Positions 1 to 14,928 of a DNA stretch of 64,000 nucleotides are shown in pieces. Both the position numbers and the translations under genes were made by a program. The stretch comes from Rhizopus arrhizus (lineage: Eukaryota; Mucoromycota; Mucoromycetes; Mucorales; Rhizopodaceae): assembly GCA_024220505.1 (NCBI GenBank), contig JAKZZE010000003.1:1984001-2048000 (forward strand), given 5' to 3'. The number at the start of each line of letters is the position of its first letter. Within the stretch, counting starts at the first letter, position 1. The notes below the pieces were generated by a model. It saw only the letters and a list, made by a program, of their open reading frames with translations. It made no database searches and was not told the DNA's origin.

Positions 1-1
1 G

Positions 2-1591
<1,590 letters not shown>

Positions 1592-1713
1592 AATAGAAGA
1601 AAATAAAAATAGTTACATGTAACATAAAAATTAAACAGGCGCGGATATCAGGAGTCCGCCAAATGCCCATTTTGCTTTTTTCCTTTCTTTCTTTTTCTTA
1701 AATAAGAAGTACT

Positions 1714-3536
1714 ATGCCAAATGATATTTGTTTGAATATACCGCAACCTAATAGCTCCCTTAATTTGGCTTTAAATACAGCGCCACCACCTTATTCAACA
1801 GAGTTTGATGGTTTCAACTCTTTGGTTGGTCATCTTCAACATACTCATTTAGCTGAGCAGCAGCAAGCAAGCCCGGAACCTGTCGAGGTAAATATCAAGA
1901 ATAAGAAAGAAACCGTTTGGACTAACTTTAAACGTACCCTTTTTCTCCTTTGATGTAGCCAAGCCCAATAGCTGCACTTCAACTCAAGATAGTAACATCC
2001 AGTTCTGATAGTTGGTATTCTACACCCTATGAGTGTAGTTGTGTGCTTGAAGACCGATTTTTGTTACTTGCTTATCGCGAAGGAATCCAGTTGGTCGATT
2101 TAGCGGATAAGGCTGCTAAACCCCATATCATTATGTGGACTCGAATTAGACAAATACGTGTGATTGAGTCTTGTCGAATCATATTGATGTTGGCAGACAA
2201 GAGCAAACCAGTAAGATGCTACTCTTATGATGCCATCCTAAGGCTCATCTATAGTGTTCTTTCACTCGACTGGTCGACTAGACGTGATAAAATGTTTGAT
2301 GTGCCCTCTCTCAAGGATTGGCAACAGGTTGCTTCAAAGTCAGCAATGAATACAACACCTGATGGAGAGGAGGAGGAAGAGGTTCCAGTATCTGCCATTA
2401 ATGGGCTTGGTTTAGCTTTTAAGGAAAGATTGGCAAAGAAACAAAAAGAGAAAGTGCCGGTGGATAAACAATCATGCTTTGTGGTGGATCAACCTGCTCT
2501 CACAAAGCCTTATTACGTGTGCGACAAGTTGATACCGCAAGAATTTTATTATAAATTATCTGATTCGAAGGAGGCTCTAGACATCCAGTCCTATCAAACA
2601 AGTGCCTATCTGTTCGTAGCCATTCTTCACCGGGATAAAATAGTGCTTTGGCAAAGAAGGCGAGATCATCCACTAAGGCACTTTTATCGATTTAAAGTGT
2701 TTTGGATACCAGCTGAAGCCAAATCCATTTCTTTTGCGGATGATAGAAATACACTTAGACACATCATCACCGTATTTACCTCTGATGCTACATCCATTGA
2801 GCTTCGAGATTGTAAAGTGCAGACGATCAATATCGATCCTACTTTGAGAAGAATCTATGAATCGACTTGGATTCGAGAGCAATATGAACACCAACTTGTA
2901 TCACCTAATTCACCTGTCTCCATACCAACCAAAGAAGCCAATCCAGCATTGAATGAAAACAGTATGCTTTACCCTACATTGCCGGCCAGTGTTAGTGTAC
3001 CGCCAATTCAGTGGACTTCTATCTTGCAGCTTCCATTTTATCCAGACAATCTTCCACCTACGACTCTCACGACAGAATACTCGATTCCTCCTTCTTATGC
3101 TACCGTCATCACCACCTTACCCACCTCTGCTCCTCCAGATCCTGTTGCTTTACCCTCTGCTTCCGCTCCTCAACTGTTCTTTGCTACATTATCCAAACAA
3201 AGTTTTATTATTGACATCACTGGCAGTCTGTACTCTACTCAAGTTTTCTGCTGGTCTGAATCTCCGACTCATGTTGAATTTATACAATTAGACGTCGATA
3301 CCAATCAGTGGTATGCCGTCGGCTTTGGATCAGCCACTGTCGAAATCATGGACATGAAGACCGGGAAAGTACTGCAGAAAGTGATGCATGGTGTGCCTGT
3401 CAAGTTCTTGGGTCAGTGGAATGAATCGATTGTAGAAGGAAGCAGCAGCAAGAAAACGAAGGCCAGGTTCAAATCTTTAATATGGAGTTGTGCAGCGAAG
3501 GATAGATCTCATGTGTACATGTTAAAATATCAATAA
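1714..3536 (+). CDS. CNH (citron homology) domain-like protein
   Basis: Two exons, 1714-1887 and 1959-3536, joined in phase 0, give about 583 residues. The first exon carries a Pro-rich stretch with a PPPY motif (residues about 24-28), a possible WW-domain ligand. The second exon starts a beta-rich region (LEDRFLLLAYREGIQLVDL, then IRQIRVIESCRIILMLAD) that resembles the start of a CNH/beta-propeller domain as found in Rom2-type RhoGEFs and Vps39/Vam6. A low-complexity Pro/Ser/Thr stretch lies near residues 370-450. No GEF, kinase or clathrin-repeat domain accompanies it, so the partner cannot be named. It starts 122 nt after the helicase stop and ends 15 nt before the stop of the convergent LACTB2-like gene. 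CNH is the best fit I can offer; the exact family is uncertain. Confidence 0.7.
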
Positions 3537-3551
3537 TAAACAAGTGTTTTA

Positions 3552-4563
3552 TTATGACTGCGAATCATGTTGATCAGCCCAATGCCATGTTGAACTTAAG
3601 AGGGCTGGAAAGTTTTCCTTTTCGATAGCAATCTCTTTAGAGGTTTTAACCTTTGAATCCTTTTTCAGTTTATGTAAGTGCAAAATGATACTGTTTGCGG
3701 CTGGGATGTGAAGTGATTCGGGATAGTCTTTGTAGAGAACCTTGACGATCTCCATGGGAGTCCAGCTTTGTTGAGTGCTGAATAATTGTATGATCTGATG
3801 CTCTCTTTGGAGTCGGTGCTGTATATATTCTCTTAGCTTGTCTACTCCATTCTCAATCACTGGTCCGTGTCCAGGATAGAGTCTGGTCGGCTGTAGACTC
3901 ACTAGATTTTCAAGGCCCGCTATGTACTCATGCAAGTCATCGAATACAGCCGTTCCTTGTCCGAGAACACAGTCAGCCGTGAACAAGCTCTGTTCTTCTT
4001 CCAGCCAAAATGTACAGTGATCCTTGGTATGACCTGGTGTATAGACCACCTTGAGTGTCACATCATCTGCTTTGAATACCTGATTATCTTTTAGTTCAAG
4101 AACCTGAATATCCTTTGGAAAGTGATTCATATGCTCTATAGAACCATCAGAAGGCAGGGGGTACTTGTGAACCCGAATGGATTTTGAAGAGTTCAGAGTC
4201 AAGGAAGACAAGATATCACCCAGACCACCCCAGTGATCTCGGTGGCCGTGACTGATGATGATATCAGATATGTAGGCATCCGATTGAGTGTTCTTGAGCG
4301 ATTCTTCAAGACAAGGCAAGTATTCTCTTACACCCTCTCCACAATCAATCAATATCTTTTTAGGGCCTGTTCCCAAGATATAAGTATTGGTACCTATGAT
4401 GGGGATAGCATCATTTTTGTCAGCGTTCGTTTTTTTTTTTTTTTTTTTTTTTTGGTAAGGAAAAACCTTGCAAAGTAAATTTTCCTGGATTTAAACCAAG
4501 AACTCTCCAGACTCTGGATGATAATTTAGAAAACTTTGGCAAGATAACAAGTGCCTCTGTCAT
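3552..4563 (-). CDS. LACTB2-like metallo-beta-lactamase-fold nuclease
   Basis: Two exons on the minus strand, 4467-4563 and 3552-4393, give about 312 residues, close to the ~290 of human LACTB2. The first exon supplies the conserved N-terminus ending in NPGKFTLQ, and the second continues with GTNTYILGTG. The metal-binding motif HGHRDH is intact, followed by TPGHTKDH, TADCVLGQG and YPGHGPVI, which supply the other metal ligands. The C-terminal part has the short winged-helix region of the family. LACTB2 is a mitochondrial endoribonuclease in animals; the same role here is inference. The intron (4394-4466) contains a run of over 20 T on the plus strand. The start ATG at 4563 is chosen because it gives the family N-terminus. 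Confidence 0.92.
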
Positions 4564-4865
4564 TCTTTCCGAAATTTACAAGATAAAAGATAGTTTGAGA
4601 GAAATTTTACTCGTTTTCACACGTTTCTATGTTCAATCCCCGAATACCATTCCTAATTATTAATATTCAATATCATCCCTGCATGCTTTTCACAACAACA
4701 ACAAAAGAGTAAATGTGAATGGCTCATCTTGACATTTTAAAAGATAAATAGTTAATCAACATCTCTTTCTTGTTGACCGCAATGAGATAAATGTGATTGA
4801 TTGTTTTATTTGTAGAAATGAAGTGATGATATGCATACATTTTTTTTTTAATATTTATTCTCTTG

Positions 4866-7800
4866 TTAATCAACTTGTCTATTTTGTTCGATATCCCAAT
4901 TGACAAACAAAGTTTCCCATTGCTTTTCAGGTACAATCGCACCAAACAATAAGGTCAGGTTCTTGCCGAGCTAATTTAAAGTAAGACAGGGTTCATCACT
5001 CGTTCTAAAGGACACTTTAGGCTTACCTCGTCTAATTCGCGAATGATGTCCTCCAGTACAGTCACATACGCGTAATAAAACAAGTAGACATGGTCTTTTT
5101 CCAAGACTTGCTTTGACTGAACCACAGGTAGTTTTCGCAAGCGCAAGATGAGCGATTCCCAAGCTTTTCTGGCAGGTGGCAAGTAAGGCGGCAGAGGCGT
5201 TTTGAGACGCATGGCAGAGGCCAAGATATAGAAATAGAGCAAGACGTTTCCTACGACCTCTCTTCGTTCCTGGCTCACTGGCATAATAAAGTCTTGCTGT
5301 ACCTCTTCAAACCAGGCATCCTTCAAAATGACCGTTCTTAGGGAAGAGAACTTGTCTGTGATGTTTTGACAGGAGGAAAGGATTTTCTTGTACATGTCTA
5401 CCGGAAAGGCTCCCTTGAGACGAGGCTCATTGGGCGTCTGGGCCAAGAGGCCTTGAAGCTCAAGCAAGGTGCGCTGCAAGTGAAGCTCAGAGTCCAAGAA
5501 GGCCTGTGCGGTTTGTAAACGCTGTTCTTTGATCTCTGCCTGTTCCCATTTTGTCGACAGGACCGGAGGCCTCTCAGAATAGACCGCGACGAGCTTTTGA
5601 TAGAGCCATGCCAGTCGTAAAAGCAAGTCAGACACACCCTTCCTTAACTCCACCCGGGCTTCATAGGGCCAGACGTAGGCCGTGACAAACAGACCAAAGA
5701 TGACACCGACCAGGATAGAGAGACATCGGGTGAGGGCGAGCCAGGTGACCTCGACTTGATGCGTATCTCTGTCATTGTACTTGTTCAGCATGACCAGGTT
5801 ATAGGCCAATAATGTGAATTGACCAAACTTGCCGTGTTTGTGATGGAGAATCATCCAAAAGTTGGGTATGGAAAAGAGCCAAGTACAGAGGATGAGGGGA
5901 TACATGTTATCGGGAAACAGGAGGTAGAGAAGCATGGCTACAAAGCAACCCAACACGGTTGAGAAGATACGATAGATAGCCACCAGATTCGTTCCTCCTA
6001 CAGTAGGTGTCATCACGACCATCAACTAATCTCAAACGTCAATTCCCCTCTCTCTCTCTTCTTTTTTTTTATCTCCACCTACCGTGATCAGTGCCCACTC
6101 CATCCGCCACTGACGGAACCAGGGGCCGGTCGATGGCAGAAAGGCAGGGGTGGCCAAAAGGACGGCAGCGATGGTCGCCTTGACAGCATAGCGAATTTTT
6201 TGTAATTTGAAGAGTGAAAATGCTCTCCAGGCACGTAACACGATCCGTCTCCATTTGGTTTTGGGTACGGGTGTGTGCAACGTGTTGATCTTGTGGCGTT
6301 CGTTGGGCACAAACTGCGCTGTCTTTAGCTTGACCGTTCCCTCATCTAATCAAACCATCAATCTATGTTTGTTGTACCAATACACCATCTTACCTGTCTC
6401 ACCCTTTCTTTGGGTCCAAACGCCCGTGATCCACCAGGCCATCCCCCGTCTTTTTTCTTTGGCTAAACACAGGGTCTGGACACACTCTACTAAAGAAATC
6501 AATTCTCTTGCAAACTCAATCAAATTGAATACGAAAAAATAAACCAAGAAAGCATCGTCTTTTGGAATATAGCTATTATCCTCACTTGGATGATGACGCC
6601 GGTGTCTATTCAGCCTTTGAACAGCCTGTCTTTGTGATACTTCAAACAGAGCGATCGCTTTGACCAGGTTCGCTTTGAGTGTTTCATCACTGGGTCCTGT
6701 CCTTGGGCTATCAGAGAATTCGATTTGGAGGTGTAGCAAGGTTTGTTTGCAAGTATAAGCAAGCGATTTGAGAGGCTGACGAATCGTACGGATGAACTCT
6801 GTCAGTGCTCCGTCCTGATCTCCCTTACTCTCCGTCTCCTCTTGTCTTTCCTTTTTAAACTCATTCTGTAATTTCTGTCTGTGCCTGTCGACCTTGATGT
6901 TCCAACCCTCCTTCTTTTTTGTCTTCTTCATCCAGTCGAATTGAAGACCACAGCTACTTTTCAGTCCACCCACGGACTGAGCCAGTCTCTGCATACTCTT
7001 GACAACCGCATCGTACTCGAGAGTGCATCCACGCATTTCTCCGTTCCAGATGACTTCTAATTTTGCTTCTTGTAGGGATTTCTGAAGGGAAGTAAAACTG
7101 GATCGGTGTGATTCGATAGCGGTCTGGAGGGACTTGTTGGCAGTGAACTCGGGCAAATCATCATCTAGTAGAAATGTTTTGGTCAACAGTTTCAAGAGAA
7201 CTTTGTACGACATGAGGGTCGCTTCAAGATCTTTTCTGTTGTTTGGCGTTAGAAACCAAAAGAGTCGATCATCATCACTTGCCTTAATTTTTTGCTTGCA
7301 GAGACCGGCCAAAACAAGATACAGCAAGAGACGGTGATGAGTGTACCGGTGGCTACAGCAAATGTGATTTGTTCAATCCTTGTCGTGTCAAAATCTCCTT
7401 TGTTTGCAGATCCTTCTCGAACAACAATAATAAATATAATAATAAAACACAAACTAGAAGCTTGTGAGAGTGTCAACCTTCTTTTTCCGAACCGCATTTT
7501 TTTTTTTTTCTTACCCGTTGCAACAGGAGGCTTATTCCAATGTGCTTTTAAAAAGGCAACCAGAAAGGTTGCACCAGCAAGCCAAAATCCCAAGGAAACA
7601 GTGTGAGCAAGCAGCGTGAGATGACGATCGACAAAAAAGTCGGTTGTGATCATCGATCCAAGACAGACTGTGACTGCAAAGAGAGTGTATCCCCAACCGT
7701 AAAGTGAGGCCTCTACCATGCCACCTAAAGATTTCGCAGGATTGAAAAAGACGGTAGCTGTGGCCACCAGATGACTCGAAACACGGTTATTCCCAATCAA

Positions 7801-8452
7801 GGCATTCAATTTAGGCACAAAAGTAAACAGACAGCCCAAGATGTAAGCAAAACTACATTTCAAGACAAGTTTCTGTTGAGGTGTTAACTGTAAAGGTCGC
7901 TTGATAAAAGATAACCAGGTCGTGTGTTTCTTATCTGTGGCTGGATGATTCGTACTGCATGACAGTGGCTTATATCCACCGGTTGACCTTGTCCTGAAAG
8001 GGTTTCGGGTGCTATTGTCTGAATAGTGATCACTGTCTTCATTCGAAGTGGATGATTCCTCACTGTTGGCTATACTTGAATACGATTTCTTTTTTTGCCC
8101 GCTTAACAATGGCATATGAGTGATCTCCTGACTTTTGAATGTGTGCTGATCATTAATAAAAAATTAGAATAGACATCATTCATTCGTACCTTTCGTCATC
8201 GACAGGTGTAGGATCGTCTTGGTTGATCAGTTCATCATCTTCAGGTAAAGTGGATAGTGACACTGTTCTTTTTTGAAGTGTGCCATCATCTAATACGACA
8301 TCAATCTCACTGTAAACAGAAGGGGACGGAATGGGTAGTGAGCCTTCAACATAAGATGATGTACCATCATAAAATACTCTTGTTGGTGATGGAAAGGGTA
8401 TAGGGGCTGCAGCGTTCCGAGGCAATCGCTTCGTATCCGTTATCTCTAACAT
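4866..8452 (-). CDS. FUSC/ArAE-type (DUF2421) multi-pass membrane transporter-like protein
   Basis: Seven exons on the minus strand: 8190-8452, 7515-8131, 7283-7412, 6394-7235, 6083-6345, 5027-6025, 4866-4970. All phases agree and give about 1072 residues. The layout is that of fungal ER transporter 6TM (ArAE_2_N)/DUF2421 proteins: a polar N-terminus of about 110 residues, a first hydrophobic bundle of about six helices ending WPVSA, a long helical cytoplasmic stretch, a second bundle (KATIAAVLLATPAF through LSILVGVIFGLFVTAYVWP), then a helical C-terminus. Relatives are linked to brefeldin A/fusaric acid tolerance and aromatic acid export; substrate here is unknown. Intron 3 (7236-7282) uses a GC donor. 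Intron 2 holds an A-rich run. The last exon (35 codons) was found by following the GTAAGC donor at 5026. Confidence 0.85.
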
Positions 8453-9548
8453 TTTCTATTAAAAAAAAAAAAAGAAAAAAAAAAAAAAAAAAGAAAAAAT
8501 CATAAGTGATCCACGCCGTATTTATAATGTTGGTCAATTCCCTGATTGTTTTAATCACGTAACATACCTTAATCGCCAAAACAAAAACAAATTAAAGTTT
8601 ATTTAAAACAATAACACTATTTTCTTATAAAAAATACACCATTTACTCTATCATCCTAGCTACAAACATCCTCCAACTTAACGATCTACCTCTCTCTCTT
8701 TTTTTCTTTTTTTTTCTTTTTTTTTAAAAAAAATCTAAACTGTGATCAATAAAGATAAGATTCAAACAAACTAAAAAGTAGTGTAACTTCAGTTACATGG
8801 AATTGAGTTTCATATAATATATCGGCGTACATCAATCCAATAGGATTGGTAGATAGAGATTTCTAACCCAGCTCTGACAAGGCCATTGTCACCCGATAGT
8901 TTCCCCCCCTTCTTTTTACTCCTTGACCTTTGATTGAATGAATTGTTTGAACCTTATTGCTATTTTTTGCCTTTCGTTTCAAATCTAATTTACAGCAGCA
9001 AAAGGATTACAAAGTGAGTAATCTTTTAATAATTGCCTTTTATATCAAATTGTGTCAAGGTCACTTGTTCTTTTATGTCTTTACCAGGTTTTCTTTTTCT
9101 CTTTGGAATACAATACAATTGAAAAAAAAATTATTTCACTGATTGAAATCATATTTTATAAAACAAGATAATCTGCTTTCACTACGAATAATACAACTGG
9201 ATTTAATATTCAGCAACTACAAAAATAACCTTTTTTTTCTTGTTTTCTAAATTGTTTTTAATTCACATCAGTACGACAGTATTGTTTATTTTATTATCCT
9301 ATGACTATGATTTATGTATTTTAATTAGAGTCACTCACATGTCTATTGTTTTCTTTACTAAAATCAGAGTAAATTCCTATTTATTTTATCCAAACCATCG
9401 TACAAGTCACTCAATTTTGCATAAAAAATAAATGTTATCTGAAAATTTATTCTTGAGCTTTTGAGCCAATCATATCAAATTATCGCGCAAAGAAAACCCC
9501 AATCATAATTCTTGCTTTTTTTTTTCTTCTTTAAATTTTTTTTTAATC
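8453..9548. other. Intergenic region between divergent genes
   Basis: About 1.1 kb of AT-rich sequence with A/T runs near 8460-8492 and a T-rich tract at 8697-8725. It should hold both promoters of the flanking divergent genes. I see no open frame with coding character and no RNA gene. Confidence 0.6.
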
Positions 9549-10315
9549 ATGTCAGCTAGAGATCAGATGCAGTATATAAAGGTTGTCTTAATCCTTTGTT
9601 CTTGTTTCTTTGCTTACGGGGTAAATATTTTAAAAAGTTGATTTGTTTTCATAAACTAAATCCTTCAAGACTTTTTGGTCAGATTGGTCTTTTGACTATT
9701 ACTTTTTGTGGGCCAACTTATCAGAACATCCTACTGCTGTTTCTAGAGCTACAGTAAGAAATAAATGGGGTTGTGAAAAAAGAAGGGTGGGAGTTTATTT
9801 ACTGCTTTATAGTTGTATTACACAAATCAATTAAATGTTCCCAACATTATCAAGTATATTCCTTTTGCCAATTTAATGATCGCTGCTGTTGGATTCGCTG
9901 CTGGTTTGGCAAACATGACAGATGGAAATATCTTATTTGATGGAGCTTCTTTAGGTAAAGGATCAAAATAGGTTCTTTTTTAAGAAAGACTCACTTTTTT
10001 TTTATATAGTTTTAATGTTATTTGCTATCTCTACTTATGCTTCTTCTGTTAAACCAGGTATGAATAGAAAACAAATTGGGTTGATGTAAATTGAGACATT
10101 TTAAAAAACATAAAGGAATGATGGCCATATCTGAAACTACCGATGAAAAGGAAATTATTACGAACCTAAAGAATATCGCAGCCGCTCACTTCATCATCGT
10201 CTTGGCTATCACGGGTATCATCGGTTTACAAATCACGTACTATGTTCTTACAAAGAGAGCAGATAATGCTGAATTAGCTGCTACAAAGAAAACAGACACA
10301 AAAAAGACAAATTAA
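9549..10315 (+). CDS. SHR3: Shr3-like amino acid permease chaperone
   Basis: Five exons, 9549-9620, 9670-9753, 9813-9954, 10010-10057 and 10116-10315, give about 181 residues with every phase consistent. Shr3 is a fungal ER membrane protein that helps amino acid permeases fold and enter COPII vesicles. The features seen: a hydrophobic first segment (VVLILCSCFFAYG), the luminal stretch FWSDWSFDYYFLW, LYYTNQL, a second and third membrane segment around ANLMIAAVGFAAGLA and LMLFAISTYA, and a last one (AAHFIIVLAITGIIGLQITYYVL), followed by a short Lys-rich C-terminal tail ending KKTDTKKTN. The gene is invisible to simple ORF search because the first four exons are 48-142 nt. It is convergent with an amino acid transporter, but that belongs to the AAAP family, not the AAP permeases Shr3 is known to serve. 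Confidence 0.85.
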
Positions 10316-10395
10316 TATGTAATAAAATGAAATGATGTATTATTTACTATATAAAAAAGCAATTTTATTTTACAATCACGTATTATTTACAATCA

Positions 10396-12201
10396 TCATA
10401 AAGGACAATAAGGGGCTATTGATTGTCCAGTAGAATGTGGATGAACAAAGGAACTGATGGTGACATAGAGTGTGTAAATCATGATACCGATACCAAAGAT
10501 GGTCAAGAAGCCATCTATTAATTTATCCTGCCATTTCTTTGACACCTTCCAGTGAAACATACCTGGAAAGATAAAACAAAGTGGTACACAGGCCACTGAA
10601 CCAACTAAAGACACAAACTTATCAAGGTTATCCCCGCCCACCCCGAATGCGATAGCAGCACAAGCAGTGGATATGATCACTCGATACACATTCTTGGACC
10701 ATTTGACAAGCATACTGCGTCGACCCGACTTGAACCTACCAAAGATTCCGTTCTCAATGATTTTCAGAGCAGGAAAAAGCATGAAGGGTGCAGTCAAGCA
10801 GATGGCCAGCGAATAAAGTAATTCGACAGCAATCGTGAGCTTATTGTCTTGCGGGAAATTATAAATGACGGCAGCTTGGATTGTGTCACCATAGGCAAGA
10901 TAAGACAAGGTACCAATCAAGATATAGATCACGGTGACAATAAGCATGCCTAGTGTAAGGACAAAAGGAAACTTGTCAGGACGTTCCATAGATTCAACAA
11001 TCGGGATAACTAACATCAACAGGTTATTTGTCCATCCTTTTTAACAAACTTTTTTTCTTACTTAAACCAATGCCTTCAAAAGAAAAGGTGGCAGTACCGA
11101 TCATGAGTGCAAAATTTTCAGGATTGACAGCAGCAATGTTTGGACCCACACCTGCGTGATTCAACTGATCAGCAGCAAAATAAATCACACAGACCAAGCC
11201 AAACAAGATGAGAATGTCAGCAAGAATAACAGCAAAGGACAGCCGGGCGAGATGCCTGACGAGTGAGAATGGGATCAAGACGATGAGAGGAAACCAAATA
11301 TAATACTGTTCAGCAATGTTGGCCGTGCAGTTTGAAAGCACGTTGACTGCGTTCACCAGATTTCCGGAAACGAAAATAAAATAGGAGCACACAAAGCCGA
11401 TTTGAGAAATGACGATAAAAAAGAGGACGAGATAACGAAGCGAGCGACCGTATAACATGCCGCCGATATCACCATAGGATCCTCCTACGATCAGCTGTGT
11501 ATTCACCAACCTTTGGAAGGCTAACAAACAGATCAAGGCAATGAGAACAATGAGCACATTGGACAGTGCCAGACCACCGTTTTGAAATCTAGAAAGAAAT
11601 CAGCATTGCGAACCGAATACGATCTTTGTCCTTACGCCTTGGGTAAAAAGAGCACACCCGAACCGATAAAGGCCTTCAAGAACATAAACATCGCTTTTCC
11701 AACAGACGCCTTTGGTCCTTCCTCTTCTATTTCAGAAGGTGACTCAACCCCGACCGATGATTCTTCCATTTTCAGCTTTAGAGAAGACCGTTGAGACTGA
11801 ATACTGTTTCGCTTCTCTTCACTCATGCTAGCGAAATTAAACCTGCCGTGAGGCGTTCGGTCATCGAGATGTTCACCAGCAAAATTACTGTACAAGGAGA
11901 AGGAAGAAATGTTTCGAACCATGCTTCTTCTGTTCTCTGGGGACATGAACGAGGTGGCGGCACTGGTCACCCTGGGTCTAGGTTTAATCTGACCTGTTGT
12001 ATGCGATCGATTGGTGTTTGGACGAGGTATCACGTTGGGCATATCATCAAGATTGGAAGAGAAGTGGGCATGGCTCTCGGGTTGTGAAGGATCCATGTCG
12101 GACATGTATTCAGCCCTTGGATGTTCAAACGATCGACTTCGAGCCTGTGATAAATCGTTCGTTTCTCTTGGTGGGTCATACGTTGTGCTTTGATGGATCA
12201 T
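10396..12201 (-). CDS. Vacuolar amino acid transporter, AVT3/AVT4-like (AAAP family)
   Basis: Three exons on the minus strand, 11636-12201, 11062-11588 and 10396-11009, give about 568 residues. The N-terminal ~165 residues are polar and Ser/Arg-rich, as in Avt3/Avt4. The transporter core starts with GKAMFMFLKAFIGSGVLFLPKAF, the hallmark first helix of this family, and continues with FEGIGLIIPIVESM in the middle and about ten more hydrophobic segments to residue 560. Avt3/Avt4 export neutral amino acids from the vacuole; that assignment is by family. The gene is divergent from the serine carboxypeptidase and convergent with SHR3, with stop codons 80 nt apart. Confidence 0.9.
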
Positions 12202-12880
12202 GGATCAAAAATGGAGGGAAAAAAAAGAAGAGGAAAAAAAAAAAAGGATGATTTGACTTTCACATCAGATTGTTGGCGCTTTCTGTTCTTTTATTGATCC
12301 TGTCTCTGCCTTTGCTCCGATCAGAGTAGCTTGCTTGACGTCAGAATTTCTATTTTGGTCATTAAAAAAAAGAAAATACCAAACGTTAGCATAAAAAGGA
12401 ATGATGACGACCCTTTCGATTTATAGACTCAAGTTGGTTGACTCAACGTATTCAATCCACTGTGGCTTTTGTCACTAGAAATCAATCGTCTTGTATTTCT
12501 ATTGCCATGCGTCATGTTACGACACCTTATTGTTTCATTAAAATCAATGACAGGGCTTGTTACACAAGCCAACAAAGCTCACTTTTTTGTAGCATTTGCA
12601 TGATATCATCCATGAATGCATACAGTGTTTCCCCTCTTTTCTTCAACCTAAAACACTTGTTCAATTACATGCAGGTCATCTCTCTTTATTTGCATCGTCT
12701 ATCAATTTAAGCATGCCATCTGTGACATTCGATTGTCTAGGGCTTCCCACTGACTAAAGCCCCACTTGTCTTTCCTATTTGAATTCACGAGTTGCACTGA
12801 CCATCAATCAAGATCCCGCTTTTACCTTTCTTTAAATTCCAGAACTTCTTTTAAGTTCTATTCAAAGGGCGTCGATTAGG

Positions 12881-12922
<42 letters not shown>

Positions 12923-13041
12923 TTGAATGAAGTATGCAAGGCACCATTCTTCTTATTTACATCGTAACCAAGGATACTTTCAACATAATTAGCCTTGTTC
13001 CTCAATCCCCTTTCTTTCGATCTCTTTCTCCTTTTATATCA
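12202..13041. other. Intergenic region with 39-nt poly(A) and a short hairpin
   Basis: Shared upstream region of two divergent genes. It contains a 39-nt A run (12881-12919) and just before it a 7-bp inverted repeat AGAACTT/AAGTTCT (12841-12859). An open frame at 12438-12710 has no recognisable features and I do not call it. Confidence 0.5.
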
Positions 13042-14643
13042 ATGCATTTCACAGGAATTATTCTCCTCATTTTCAATTTTGTGCGTGTTTACGCAAAATT
13101 TCGATTGAATGCAGATCAAAAGACACTTTCTACTGCATCTTCTGCAGTGAATTATCCTAGCAACTCCTTGGCCAATTATCAAACCTTCTCTAGTTTGAAG
13201 CATACAGATTATTCTGTTCGATTTGTTCGACCTACGCTGTGTGATTCAGATTTACAGCAAGTAAGACTGACCTTTTATATTTTTTTTTTATTTTTTTTTC
13301 TAATGATTCAAGTACTCTGGTTACCTGGATCTCGGTCAAGACGTTCATTATTATTTCTGGTTTTTTGAAAGTAAAAAAGAACCGGCTTCAAAACCACTGA
13401 CGGTTTGGTTAAATGGAGGTCCAGGTTGCTCAAGCATGATGTACATAACCCATTGTATCCAAAGCAAACATCTCACTCTTTTTTCTACAGAGGGCTTTGG
13501 CAAGAAAATGGGCCTTGCAGGGTGGCGAGGAACACGACAAGCATCGATTACAATCCCTACAGTTGGACACTGGTTTCGAATATGCTTTTTCTAGACCAGG
13601 TGAGATAAAAAAATAAAAAAAAATCATGTCGTTCATGTTCTTTACTGTACATCAGCCTGTAGGCACTGGATTCTCTTATGGTGCTAAAATGAATATAGCA
13701 AGAAATTCACAATTGTTTTATGATGCCATTCAATTATTTTATGAAGCATTTCCTCAATACAGCCAACTTCCATTTCATCTGTTTGGAGAATCATTTGCTG
13801 GAAGGTATATCCCTGTTTATTCAGATTATATCGTCAAAAGGAATAAACAAGAAGTGTTGAAGATACCGATTGAATCGATTGGGATCGGAAACGGATGGAT
13901 CAACCCTTTGATTCAATTGTAAGCAAAAAGCATCTACTCTCTTGACTTTTTATTCATTCCATCTAGTCAGTATGGCTCAACCATGGCTTGTGACTCTTCT
14001 TGTAATTGAACAGAAAGGTCATTAGAAAATAAACATCTTAACAGACTCATTTTAGATGGGCAGCTACTTTCTCAACGTGCTTGTGATCGTATGAAGAAGG
14101 CATATGTCACTTGCTCCAGTTTAGGTAAAATAGAGACAGAGCCAAGAGGAATATCGATTCTTATTTTTTTATAGTGAAAAAATGCTATGAAAAGGATAGT
14201 GCACTCAGCTGTGTTCGTGCTGATAATTATTGTACAAATAATATTGATGGTGTATTTTCGCTTTCTAAACGTAGTTATTACGACGTCAGAAAAGAAGAGG
14301 ATGTGGTTGAACCTCCTCAAGATTTTATCAATCTATTAAATCAGCCTGACATGAAGAGAAAGATTGGTGCTGCTGACATGGTGTTTGAAGAGTGCGCGGA
14401 TGCTCCTGTAAGTTTACATGTCTGACGGGTTGCTTTCTATTCTCATCGTTTGTTTAGTATGTAGCCATTTCATCCACAGGAGAAAGGTTAGAAACGTTCA
14501 AAGAGTATTCACACAATCATTAATTGTTCATAGCGCAAGACAATCGAGTACTGCTATCGAATCATTATTAAATAGTGGAATCAGATTTTTAAATTATGTT
14601 GGCGATGCAGATTATTTGTGTAATTGGGTAACAATCCACATTT

Positions 14644-14687
<44 letters not shown>

Positions 14688-14928
14688 CCAAATCTGATAG
14701 TATGGTAATTATGCTCTCACACTAAATTTAACACACGATGAAGCTGGCCTTTTCACTGCACAATCATTAAGATCCTGGAATTATCAAAACAAAGAGGTCG
14801 GTCAGATACAGATGACAAACAGATTAGCCTTTGTTCGTGTCTACGAAGCAGGACACGAAGTACCTTACTATCAGCCCGAGGTCGCTCTGGCCATGTTTGA
14901 TAATTGGGTCAACAAAAAACCATTTTGA
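13042..14928 (+). CDS. Serine carboxypeptidase (peptidase S10), secreted or vacuolar
   Basis: Ten exons: 13042-13260, 13313-13440, 13491-13599, 13656-13918, 13967-14001, 14056-14124, 14175-14407, 14458-14486, 14534-14627, 14701-14928. Together about 468 residues with all phases consistent. A signal peptide follows the chosen ATG ([18 protein letters not shown]); an in-frame ATG 108 nt upstream would hide it. The oxyanion region [10 protein letters not shown], the nucleophile in GESFAGRY, the catalytic Asp in [10 protein letters not shown] and the catalytic His in [12 protein letters not shown] are all present, so an active enzyme is expected. Exons of 29 and 35 nt are unusually small. The ninth intron contains a 39-nt A run (14645-14683). 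It hydrolyses C-terminal residues from peptides by family. Confidence 0.93.

Noticed and set aside
4625..4650. GTTCAATCCC, resembling a tRNA B box
   Set aside because: No matching A box or cloverleaf could be found around it.
12438..12710. 90-codon open frame in the AVT-carboxypeptidase interval
   Set aside because: Composition looks random, no domain, and it sits in a shared promoter region.
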